From positions 62,001 to 126,000 of the forward strand of contig JAVLUZ010000338.1 in the NCBI GenBank assembly GCA_036768485.1: a stretch of 64,000 nucleotides of DNA, given 5' to 3'. Position 1 is the stretch's first letter. Every line of letters starts with the position of its first letter. A program made the position numbers and the translations under genes. Below the pieces are notes generated by a model, which did not search any database, was not told the origin of the DNA, and saw only the letters and a program-made list of their open reading frames with translations. Source of the DNA: Mermis nigrescens. Lineage: Eukaryota > Nematoda > Enoplea > Mermithida > Mermithidae. Positions 23,909 to 33,879 of the stretch are shown piece after piece.

Positions 23909-24688
23909 CTTCCAAAATGCCAATAAGGACGGCGGAATGATTAGCACTTAAACTTAAACTTAAGAAATGGTTAGCACTTAAATTTTAAAAGTTTAAAAAC
24001 GGAGTAATTTATAGAAAATCATTATATTGAAAGTTTTAGATCTCAGGTTGCGATTTTTTGAAATAATCGCTTTAACTGTATGATTTGCATATACATGACA
24101 CATTAATCAGTTTTTGCTCATCGGTTTAAACTAAATTTTGTGAAAAGCAATTTCTCTAGTACTTTGTTTTTACAATAAAAATGTACATTTGGTTAACATA
24201 ATGACTTTTTACCTTAAAAAAAATTTTAGCCCAACAAAGTTAAAAACACTGTATATTTTTTCTGAATAATAAACTATCATTTATGATTTCTGAAGCTACG
24301 CTTTCGCATAGACAAAACTTAATACAATATTAACAGTTAGAATCTAATTTGAAAAACAAAGTAATTTACAAAAGATTATTATATTGAAAGTTTCAGATTT
24401 CAGGTTGGCGGAAGTAATTAAGAATTTGTGCATTTTTAAAAGCAAATTTGCAAAAACTGATTAACATGCAGAAACTAGCATGCAGAATCTGCGTGCTACT
24501 TGTGTCCTTTGGCGCCCTGGACGGCAGTCCTTTTCCCCAATTGCCGCGACTACCTCCAGTTGCATTTGGCACTTACTTATTAACTTTAACCATTCATTAG
24601 AATCTTCAGTTGTTTTAACTTTTATTGTGATCGCTTTTAGTGATTATATATTCATTTATTTGATTATCAGCAATTCAACGTCGTTGAC

Positions 24689-25054
24689 ATGGCGGGTGAG
24701 GATCCCATTGACGATATCACAGGTGATGACCCGTTTGTCGTCACCCGCAATAGTCAGCCCACTTTATACGCCATCCTCAAGGCCAAGCGTACATTCCGGA
24801 AGAGGATCGTCCATGCCCTTTTGGGCGAGAAGTTCTGCATTGATGATCGGCTGTCGCGCCGCTTTTGCGCTATTTGCGCAAAAAATGTGTTCAAAACGCG
24901 ACGCAATGGCCACTTTACAGCAGAGAGGCTGACATATTGCGGGCAGCTGCAAATAAAAAATTTTAAATTAGTTTATTGCATATGTTGTTTAATGCGCATT
25001 GTAAATATTGCTAAACAGCTGCAAAATGAGTTGGCACTAGGAGCCGCCTGGTGA
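24689..25054 (+). CDS. Unidentified GC-richer ORF, possible exon (copy A)
   Basis: An ATG in a good context (GTTGACATGG) opens a 121-codon frame that is GC-richer than its surroundings. The first 80 residues look protein-like, with an acidic start (MAGEDPIDD) and a CAICAKNVFKTRRNGH segment that could be a partial zinc-binding motif. The tail after about residue 90 is AT-rich and may be intron. Against function, comparison with the copy at 43968-44342 shows about six amino-acid changes to three silent ones over the conserved part, which is not the pattern of strong purifying selection. No family was recognised. Confidence 0.25.
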   Translation: MAGEDPIDDITGDDPFVVTRNSQPTLYAILKAKRTFRKRIVHALLGEKFCIDDRLSRRFCAICAKNVFKTRRNGHFTAERLTYCGQLQIKNFKLVYCICCLMRIVNIAKQLQNELALGAAW

Positions 25055-25689
25055 CGGGCAGTAGCTGTTTGGCAATTTTTCTCGACATTTTTTTGCACTT
25101 GATTCATGCATGTTTTTTGTTTACTCACAAGTACAGTTGTTTTGTTTTTGTTTTCTAGCGTTTTTGACCTCAATAGCCTCGGGTTGGTCATTGGGGTTCA
25201 CAGTTGTGAGTTATTCAATGTTTAATGAGTGCCCAAGGCATGCAGGCACTATGCATTCCCCAGCATTCCCGTCATTGGGGGAATGTAGCCACGGCTGGCG
25301 GCTGCCTGCCTTGCCTGTTTTGTTTTTTACATTGATGTTTAATGAGTCCAAAATAATGTGTTTGCACTAAATGTTTACCTTGTTTGTGAGTATGTCGTTT
25401 TTTTGTGACAATTTCATTGACAATTAATTGCTGCTTGCTTCCGTAGAACATCATCACTTTGCTTCCTTAGAACATCACTACTTAAAAAATGTTGCAAAAA
25501 AAGTATATTACAAAAAATGTTACTGTAAATATCTGGATAATGACTGTGTGTATTTGTTAGGGCTGTTAATTTCTGCATGTTAATCAATTTTTGCTAATTT
25601 GCTTTCAAACATGCACAAATTCGTAATTACCTAGATTGCAAAAAGATTATTTAGCTTAAACAATTATGTCCCAGAGTTCAAATCATATT

Positions 25690-26225
25690 ATATACAAGAC
25701 TACTTTTTAAAATTTCTAGAACAAAGCAATGTTTTACATCTAGATTTGATATCTTTTTTAAAATCAAAACTATTTACTTTCTCAAAGACATGAGTAGCGT
25801 TTTAGACGGAAGTAATTTATTTTATGGCAGAAGTGATTACAAATTTGTGCATTTTTGAAAACATATTAGCAAAAAATGATTAACACACAGAAATTAGGTT
25901 TGACCGCTCTAATTAGATTTGAAATCTTTTAAAAATCAAAACTGTTCACTTTCTTAAGGACAAAGGTAGCGTTTTAGACAGAAGTAATTTATTTTATGGC
26001 GGAAGTAATTACGAATTTGTGCATTTTTGAAAACAAATTAGCAAAAATTGATTAACACGCAGAAATTAGGTTTGACTGCGCTAATTAGATATGAAATCTT
26101 TTTAGAAATCAAAACTATTTACTTTTTCAAGTGACACAGGTAGCGTTCAGGACAGAAGTAATTTATTTTAAAGCGGAAGTAATTACGAATTTGTGCATTT
26201 TTAAAAGCAACTTAGCAAAAATTGA
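25690..26225 (+). repeat. Tandem array of about 172-bp units (A, unit 1)
   Basis: The word GACRGAAGTAATTTATTTTA recurs at 25805, 25977 and 26151, each followed by GAAGTRATTACRAATTTGTGC and a TTAACACRCAGAAATTAGG segment. A partial unit precedes at about 25690-25804. Inverted relatives occur at 25566-25635 (minus orientation) and a direct one at 24413-24475. Equivalent arrays lie at 28800-29335 and 44955-45505. Confidence 0.75.
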
Positions 26226-27692
26226 TAAACCTTATTTTGGGTCAACAATTTGGAAAAATTGAGGCACAAAGTTTTTTGACAAATATCCATGAGGCAGATG
26301 CAGCAGTGCCATTTAATATTTGTTGGCTGGTTTGTGCATTTTTCTTTGCCAAAAAAATATGAATTAGTTGATGGAACTTTTTGAAATTTATGCCTTAGTT
26401 ATGCAAAACAGACTATAATTCCATCAGTTGGCATTTTTTGACATACATTTTTGGAATTTAGCTCGCTGTTTTATTCGCGAACTTTGTCTATGTTGAAAAT
26501 GAGTTTTTATGAATATGCGGTCTATAAAAAGACTTTGTTTGTCTCTTTATATATCCACTATTCTTTAGCTATTATTTGACAGAGCTCTAACTTCAGATGA
26601 TTCTTCTGTATAGTCAAAGGAAAAGTTGTTATATTTCAAAAGTTTTTATGTTGAATTTAATTCAAAATAACAATGCTTCTCAGCTTGACCTTCCATAGTT
26701 TTGCAAATTGAATAAGCGTCAATCAATAACTTATTTTCTGGCAAGATTTTCAGAGGTGATATTGGATGAATATAGGTGCTGGAATTAATTACGTTCTCTA
26801 CAAAAGACTAGTTTGTTTTTCTTGGTATTCACACTAATGACAAGGATTTATTGTTTATTACGCGATTAAAGTATATGCTGGGATATTTTTTGCATAATCT
26901 ATTAAAATGACCTTGTGTACGACTATTAAGGCGAATTTACAAACAATGATTTAATTTGCTCAATGTCTGATATTTGTTTAATTTCAAATGTCATCTCGCT
27001 CTCGAGCCAATGCATTTGCACTTGGAAATCCATATCAAAAGCCTTGGCAAAGATTGAAATTTCAAAATTTTGTTTTATTTACTATATTATTTTCCAATTC
27101 CTTTAAATTCCAAGTTACATTGACAAATATCCATGAGGCAGATGCAGCAGTGCCATTTAATATTTGTCGGCTGGTTTGTGGCGGCAAAGCGCCAAAAACA
27201 CTACAGTCGAGTACATAAGCCGAAAAAAATTTTTTGCTGTGAGTGCGTTTTTAACATTTTGGCTAATTTTTTGGCAATATCTCAACAACCTTCAAAGATT
27301 GAACAAATCTAAAAACAGATTTGGAATCCTGGATAAAAGCTGCATCAAATAATTAGCTTTAGTGAGACAAAGCAGAAATAAAGCAATGAAACATCAAGAA
27401 AACTCATGATACTTTTGCTAATTTCATGAAAACTGACAGTTTTTCGCTTGTAACTCCATGTGTACCGGATAAAATTCCGGCAAACTTGCAACTTTACATT
27501 CCTCGTGAAAAACTGCATCATGAGTGCATTTAATTGTTATTTACAGACCAAATAATTGAAAATACAGTGATTCATGTATGCACGTGGCTAAACAATACCT
27601 AAAACCTGTACAGTTATGTTTCACAATCATTATATAAGTATACATTGCACTAAGAAGTAAATTACTAACTTCCTTTTTGTTACCTACTAACA

Positions 27693-27752
27693 GGGCGCCT
27701 CTGGTACCCCATGGTAGTTTATATTTGTATATAGGGGTACCAGAGGTGGCCC
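27693..27752. repeat. Strong hairpin (A, unit 1)
   Basis: Arms CCTCTGGTACCCC and GGGGTACCAGAGG, with further partial pairing outside, flank a 22-base loop. The same hairpin occurs at about 30796-30856 and, with one G lost from the right arm, at about 46972-47031. Its role is unknown. Confidence 0.7.
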
Positions 27753-28040
27753 TCAAAGGTAATGGCATAAATATCAATGTTTGCATAATGAAGCAAATAA
27801 TAAAAAAACAATAAAGCTATGTATTTAACCGTGACAAATGTTGATGGTTCTAAATCAAAAAGCCTTAAAAAGTGTTAAACCCGTAGTTTTTGTGTTTTAT
27901 GATTGGTTTTAACAGCGGTTATTACATGCAGAGTCAAGCAGCTTAGACCCTTTTGGTAAACATCACTGCATGTATACTCATATGGGAACCCGCCTAGGAG
28001 GCTGCTGGGTTTGTCCGTGTGAATGGCAAATGCTCCTGCC

Positions 28041-28310
28041 CACACCTGGGCAGTGGGGGGGGTTTGGGGGGTATGCACCCCCTCCCCAGAAACCAAAATA
28101 CCCCCCCCAGAAATCAAAATACCCCCCCCCAGAATTCAATTTTTGAAAATTTTTTTCGTTTTTTTCGCAATTTTTTGATGTCAATGGATAGTGCTTGATG
28201 AGAAACGTCGAAAAATGGTGTTTTTATAGCCATACCACCATTTTTAAGGCCATTTTTTGACCTTAAAAAAAATCTTGCACCCCCCAGAATTTTCTTGCTG
28301 CCCACGTATG
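28041..28310 (-). mobile_element. hAT-type MITE, copy 5, at the tandem-duplication junction
   Basis: 270 bp in minus orientation, from CACACCTGGGCAGTGG to GCCCACGTATG. The flanks CTCCTGCC and GTTGTGAG do not match, so there is no target duplication. It sits exactly between tandem units 1 and 2. Confidence 0.85.
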
Positions 28311-31140
28311 GTTGTGAGTTATTCAATGTTTAATGAGTGCTCCAAGGCATGCAGGCACCACGCATTCCCCAGCATTCCCGTCATTAGGAATGTGGCCACT
28401 GCTGGCGGGTGCCTGCCTTGCCTGTTTTGTTTTTTACATTGATGTTTAATGAGTCCAAAATAATGTGTTTGCACTAAATGTTTACCTTGCTTGTGAGTAT
28501 GTCGTTTTTTTTGTGACAATTTCATTGACAATTAATTGCTGCTTGCTTCCGTAGAACATCATCACTTTGCTTCCTTAGAACATCACTACTTAAAAAATGT
28601 TGCAAAAAAGTATATTACAAAAATGTTACTGTAAATATCTGGATAATGACTGTGTGAATTTGTTAGGGCTGTTAATTTCTGGGTGTTAATCAATTTTTGC
28701 TAATTTGCTTTCAAAAATGCACAAATTCGTAATTACCTAGATTGCAAAAAAGATTATTTAGCTTAAACAATCATGTCCCAGAGTTCAAATCATATTATAT
28801 ACAAGACTACTTTTTAAAATTTCTAGAACAAAGCAATGTTTTACATCTAGATTTGATATCTTTTTTTAAAATCAAAACTATTTACTTTCTCAAAGACATG
28901 AGTAGCATTTTAGATGGAAGTAATTTATTTTATGGCAGAAGTGATAACAAATTTGTGCATTTTTGAAAACATATTAGCAAAAATGATTAACACACAGAAA
29001 TTAGGTTTGACCGCTCTAATTAGATTTGAAATCTTTTTAAAAATCAAAACTGTTCACTTTCTCAAGGACACAGGTAGCGTTTTAGACAGAAGTAATTTAT
29101 TTTATGGCGGAAGTAATTACGAATTTGTGCATTTTTGAAAACAAATTAGCAAAAATTGATTAACACGCAGAAATTAGGTTTGACTGCGCTAATTAGATAT
29201 GAAATCTTTTTAGAAATCAAAACTATTTACTTTTTCAAGGACACAGGTAGCGTTCAGGACAGAAGTAATTTATTTTAAAGCGGAAGTAATTACGAATTTG
29301 TGCATTTTTAGAAGCAACTTAGCAAAAATTGATAAACCTTATTTTGGGTCAACAATTTGGAAAAATTGAGGCACAAAGTTTTTTGACAAATATCCATGAG
29401 GCAGATGCAGCAGTGCATTTAATATTTGTTGGCTGGTTTGTGCATTTTTCTTTGCCAAAAAAATATGAATTAGTTGATTGAACTTTTTGAAATTTATGCC
29501 TTAGTTATGCAAAACAGACTATAATTCCATCAGTTGGCATTTTTTGACATACATTTTTGGAATTTAGCTCGCTGTTTTATTCGCAAACTTTGTCTATGTT
29601 AAAAATGAGTTTTTATGAATATGCGGTCTATAAAAAGACTTTGTTTGTCTCTTTATATATCCACTATTCTTTAGCTATTATTTGACAGAGCTCTAACTTC
29701 AGATGATTCTTCTGTATAGTCAAAGGAAAAGTTGTTATATTTCAAAAGTTTTTATGTTGAATTTAATTCAAAATAACAATGCTTCTCAGCTTGACCTTCC
29801 ATAGTTTTGCAAATTGAATAAGCGTCAATCAATAACTTATTTTCTGACTAGATTTTCAGAGGTGATATTGGATGAATATAGGTGCTGGAATTAATTACGT
29901 TCTCTACAAAAGACTAGTTTGTTTTTCTTGGTATTCACACTAATGACTAGGATTTATTGTTTATTACGCGATTAAAGTATATGCTGGAATATTTTTTGCA
30001 TAATCTATTAAAATGACTTCGTGTACGACTATTATCGCGAATTTACAAACAATGATTTAATTTGCTCAATGTCTGATATTTGTTTAATTTCAAATGTCAT
30101 CTGCTCTCGAGCCAATGCATTTGCACTTGGAAATCCATATCAAAAGCCTTGGAAAAGATTGAAATTTCAAAATTTTGTTTTATTTACTATATTATTTTCC
30201 AATTCCTTTAAATTCCAAGTTACATTGACAAATATCCATGAGGCAGATGCAGCAGTGCCATTTAATATTTGTCGGCTGGTGTGTGGCGGCAAAGCGCCAA
30301 AAACACTACAGTCGAGTAAATAAGCCGAAAAATTTTGTGCTGTGAGTGCGTTTTTAACATTTTGGCTAATTTTTCGGCAATATCTCAACAACCTTTAAAG
30401 ATTGAACAAATCTAAAAACAGATTTGGAATCCTGGATAAAAGCTGCATCAAATAATTAGCTTTAGTGAGACGAAGCAGAAATAAAGCAATGAAACATCAA
30501 GAAAACTCATGATACTTTTGCTAATTTCATGAAAACTGACAGTTTTTCGCTTGTAACTCCATGTGTACCGGATAAAATTCCGGCAAACTTGCAACTTTAC
30601 ATTCCTCGTGAAAAACTGCATCATGAGTGCATTTAATTGTTATTTACAGACCAAATAATTGAAAATGCAGTGATTCATGTATGCACGCGGCTAAACAATA
30701 CCTAAAACCCGTACAGTTATGTTTCACAATCATTATATAAGTATACATTGCACTAAGAAGTAAATTACTAACTTCCTCTTTGTTACCTACTAACAGGGCG
30801 CCTCTGGTACCCCATGGTAGTTTATATTTGTATATAGGGGTACCAGAGGTGGCCCACAAAGGTAATGGCATAAATATCAATGTTTGCATAATGAAGCAAA
30901 TAATAAAAACAATAAAGCTATGTATTTAACCGTGACAAATGTCGATGGTTCTAAATCAAAAAGCTTTAAAAAGTGTTAAACCCGTAGTTTTTGTGTTTTA
31001 TGATTGGTTTTAACAGCAGTTATTACATGCAGAGTCAAGCAGCTTAGACCCTTTTGGTAAACATCACTGCATGTATACTCATATGGGAACCCGCCTAGGA
31101 GGCTGCTGGGTTTGTCCGTGTGAATGGCAAATGCTCCTGC
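28311..31140 (+). repeat. Tandem unit 2 inside copy A
   Basis: Near-identical to 25203-28040. It includes a second 172-bp array (about 28800-29335) and a second hairpin (about 30796-30856). Confidence 0.85.
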
Positions 31141-31386
31141 CCTCTTTTTGTAGGCCTGCATACATAGCAGGTCATTGTGTAATTGCATCTTTGGATTTTG
31201 GATTGCGGCATGATAATTTTGGGTTGAGGATTTTGGCATGATAATGTACGTTTATGTAAAACGTGATGATTCTCATTGACAAACTACTTCAGTATTGACC
31301 GTACAATACAATAAATAGCTAAAGACACAGTCACTTTCTGCACTTTCTGATAGGTCAATTAAGATACAGTCACTCTCTGCACTTTA

Positions 31387-31655
31387 ATTAAGACACAGTC
31401 ACTTTCTGCACTTTCTGAAAGGTCAATTTTGAAGATTTTGGCACGAAAATCAATTTTTGCTCATTGCTTTGCACTAAACTCTTACAAGACTATTTCATTT
31501 CTCAAAGATAAACGTCAATGCTAAGGGAGAAGTAATGAAGCATTTATGCTCTTGTCAAAGTTTAGTGTAAAGCAATGAGCGAGAAATTGATTTTTGTGCC
31601 AAAAATCTTCAAAATTGACTTTTTAGAAAGTACAGAAAGTGACTGTGTCTTAATT
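31387..31655. repeat. Long imperfect inverted repeat (fold-back) in copy A
   Basis: Arms of about 100 bp (31387-31486 and 31556-31655) pair with a few mismatches. The outer end is AATTAAGACACAGTCACTTTC against its complement, and the inner part includes TTGCTCATTGCTTT. The loop is about 70 bases. Two further partial copies of the arm end (GACACAGTCACT...) lie just upstream at 31323-31375. The equivalent in copy B is about 47578-47850. It may be a fold-back transposon or a source of double-stranded RNA. Confidence 0.65.
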
Positions 31656-32149
31656 ACTTCTCCCGTTATTTAAAAGTTAAAAAAGAATTATAGGCTAACA
31701 AAGTAAATAGTTTTAAATTCTGAAAAGATTTTAAATTTAAATAGCTCAGTCAAACATTATTTTGGCATGCTAATACAAAACATTTCATTTATCAAAGATA
31801 AACGTGTATTGTACAATTTGGAAATAAATTGCACAAAGTTTTTTGACAAATATCCATGAGGCAGATGCAGCAGTGCCACAAATCGGGAAAATGGGCCATA
31901 AGATTTGCAAGGTTGTCACCCTGGATGCATGATAACGATGGCAACATATTTGTGTTTTGCATTATACCACCGTTTTATGTCCAATGCTTCTACAGTGTTC
32001 TGCATATTTGCATTCTCGCATTCTAATTCACTCTATTTTATGATCCATGTGCAGATTAACGGTACCTATTCTCTTTTTATATTGCAGAAGTACTTTGTAC
32101 AAATTTGGGTTATGTACTTGAATGGTCATTACTAGCATTGTAAAAGATC

Positions 32150-32275
32150 CAGATTTTTACCCAGATCAAGATAAGGATCGGGTTCAGATTTTTGGCAGAT
32201 CCAGATCAGAAAATAACCAGATCCAGATTGTTTTGCCAGATCAAAATTTAAAAGGATCCAGATCCAGATAAAATT
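32150..32275 (+). repeat. Degenerate GATCCAGATC-type short tandem repeat
   Basis: GATCCAGAT, CAGATCAAGAT and GATCCAGATCAG words recur roughly every 12-30 bases. The copy-B equivalent is about 48330-48455. Confidence 0.6.
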
Positions 32276-32604
32276 ATTTTTTGTGCAGCAATTTGTATTG
32301 CTAAAAAGGAGGGCATAAAGCGTTCAAGCCCACATGGATTGGGGGAAATTTCAAATTCGAAAATTTGAAATTTCTCCTTCAAGAAGCAGTATTCCGAGAT
32401 AATTTAGCTTCAAATTCATGGGATCAGTGTCCATTTTTTTAATTTTAATAGATTTTGGTGTTTCTAGTTTGTGCTCGGACTGGACCCTTGTCCCTTGGTT
32501 GAACCTAAACCCCACCATTACTCCTTGCTGTGATTTATAAGCATTGTGTATTTTGCCACATTTTACAAGCAGCTTGCAGGTGCCTACAATGATGTAATTG
32601 TCAC

Positions 32605-33362
32605 TTACGAGTGAGGAGTATGTGCCCCGGGTGACATAAGGGCAAACCTCTTGAAAAATTCACCCTGCCAAATAATAGTGCTTTCAAGATTTTTACATTT
32701 TCCATAGGTGGGGCGACACAAACTTATATCTCCTAAGTCTGAAATAGCATCTTGTCCATTCCAGCTAGCTACTTGTCTTCCTTCAATCAGAAAATTGGTA
32801 ACTGCAAAGCAGATGTCCCTGCAACACCAACTAAAGTGAATTTCAAGTCTTAGACCAGTAGTCCGAAAACCATCAGCATTTTTATTCAAGTGAATGTCTT
32901 CAAATTCCTTATTTTCATAAGACCTTTTGCAGGTGTTGTAAGAAAGTAACAAATTCTCGCTTTGAAACTATGCCCTCAGAACCAAAAACCAGTATTTGTG
33001 CAGACAGTTTGAGTAATTTTCATGCACTTTATAGCAAAAACATTTATAGGTCGGATTCTGGGGACAAAAATTGTAACATTTTGTTTTTTGGGTTTAGAAA
33101 TTGAGCCCCCAGGTAGAACACATTTGATGGAGCGTAATTTATTCACTACAGGGCCGTTTCTGCTTGTGCCACAAATCTGGGAAACTTGATTACCCGCAGC
33201 ACATTTTAAAGTATATGCAAAGATTAATATAAAAAGGCATATTTTAGATAGTTTTACTGGGTTCCAATGTTTAAGCAATATTTGTGATGACAAATTTAGA
33301 TGATTTGGCTTTACACGCAAAATTTTAGATAGGACAAAAACTTGTAGATAGGTATGATGCAA
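32605..33362 (-). pseudogene. Envelope-like glycoprotein remnant (copy A)
   Basis: Reading the minus strand, the frame 33362-32976 gives a hydrophobic leader (KICLFILIFAYTLKC), an IKCVLPGG motif and a cysteine-spaced block ending TVCTNTGFWF. The next frame (32952-32605) gives FSWCCRDICFAVTNFLIEGRQVASW, then SDLGDISLC and GKC...STIIW. These match, in order, the young element's glycoprotein (leader, KVHCVLP, TICTNFGFFG, SDLGDTGGC, STIIW). The break between the two frames and the loss of the C-terminal half and anchor make it dead. It follows a gag fragment on the same strand. Confidence 0.65.
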
Positions 33363-33520
33363 TCTACATAAACTCTGTTCTGAAAGTTGAGGATAAGCCC
33401 ATCTTGCAACACTTTTTAATCTTTCAGAGAATTCCTAGGACGGACTCAGTTTTCCATTGCTTTGCATCATACACCATGCCCTGATAAATATCACTATCAC
33501 GACCCTCCAAAAACTCAGTT

Positions 33521-33862
33521 TTAAGCGCATTCTACTACGTCATCAAAGGTAGGTCCATGAAGTGTATCTAAAATATTGTTCATAATTGCTATGGCTGTTC
33601 CGGTGCAGTTAGATTCTGAAAATGCAATTTTATATGCATCATCTGCATTTGAATTGCCTTGGAGGACCATATATTTTTGAAATTTTTTAATCCATTCATG
33701 GGATGATTCATCAAAAGCTCCAGAAAATGGCTTAGGAGGCCTTTGAGTCATTAAAGCACCCAGACATTGCAAGGGGTCTCCTATCAGACCTGATACATTT
33801 GGATCAGCACAATGTTGAATTCTTTCCTCCAAATGTGTCACTTTTGGACCAGTGAAGTACAA
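33521..33862 (-). pseudogene. Gag N-terminal fragment
   Basis: The minus-strand frame reads RPPKPFSGAFDESSHEWIKKFQKYMVLQG and continues through a Retrotrans_gag-like helical region ending GPTFDDVVECA. It is truncated before the zinc knuckle and stops about 160 bases before the envelope remnant at 33362. It lies just outside the duplicated segment, so copy B lacks it. Gag builds the particle; this fragment is inactive. Confidence 0.55.
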
Positions 33863-33879
33863 AACTCGTCAAAAGCATT

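Larger units (their letters stand above)
25203..28040 (+). repeat. Tandem unit 1 inside copy A
   Basis: It begins GTTGTGAGTTATTC and ends TGCTCCTGCC, and is repeated at 28311-31140. The other duplication copy has only one such unit (44483-47318). It contains a three-unit 172-bp repeat array, a hairpin and the GGCAGATGCAGCAGTGCCA word, but no recognised gene. Confidence 0.85.
20463..33374 (+). repeat. Segmental duplication, copy A (12.9 kb)
   Basis: From TGGGATAATCAGC at 20463 to ATCTACATAAACT ending at 33374, the sequence matches 39738-49564 in the same orientation at very high identity, with scattered single-base changes and small indels. A is about 3.1 kb longer because it holds a second copy of an internal unit plus a MITE (28041-31140). 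No transposon end coincides with either breakpoint. Stretches such as 20463-24450 and 29340-31300 hold no gene I recognise apart from the items listed separately. Confidence 0.9.

Noticed and set aside
24480..24932. 150-codon plus-strand frame overlapping the ORF at 24689
   Set aside because: It has no stronger start and shows scattered differences in copy B; the ATG frame at 24689 is the better candidate, itself weak.
25805..26225. Spaced repeats considered as a CRISPR array
   Set aside because: Units are about 172 bp and homologous along their whole length, with no unique spacers, in eukaryotic DNA.
26988..27218. Plus-strand frame containing GGCAGATGCAGCAGTGCCA, seen also at 30021 and 46193
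   Set aside because: The frame crosses a noncoding repeated word and ends variably between copies; no motif.
27541..27786. Minus-strand frames over the CCTCTGGTACC hairpin and around GGGAACCCGCCTAGG
   Set aside because: Repeated only through the duplication; composition is not protein-like.
28257..28442. Frames running out of the MITE into flanking DNA (also at 37934 and 19936)
   Set aside because: MITE sequence is noncoding; the fused frames are accidental.
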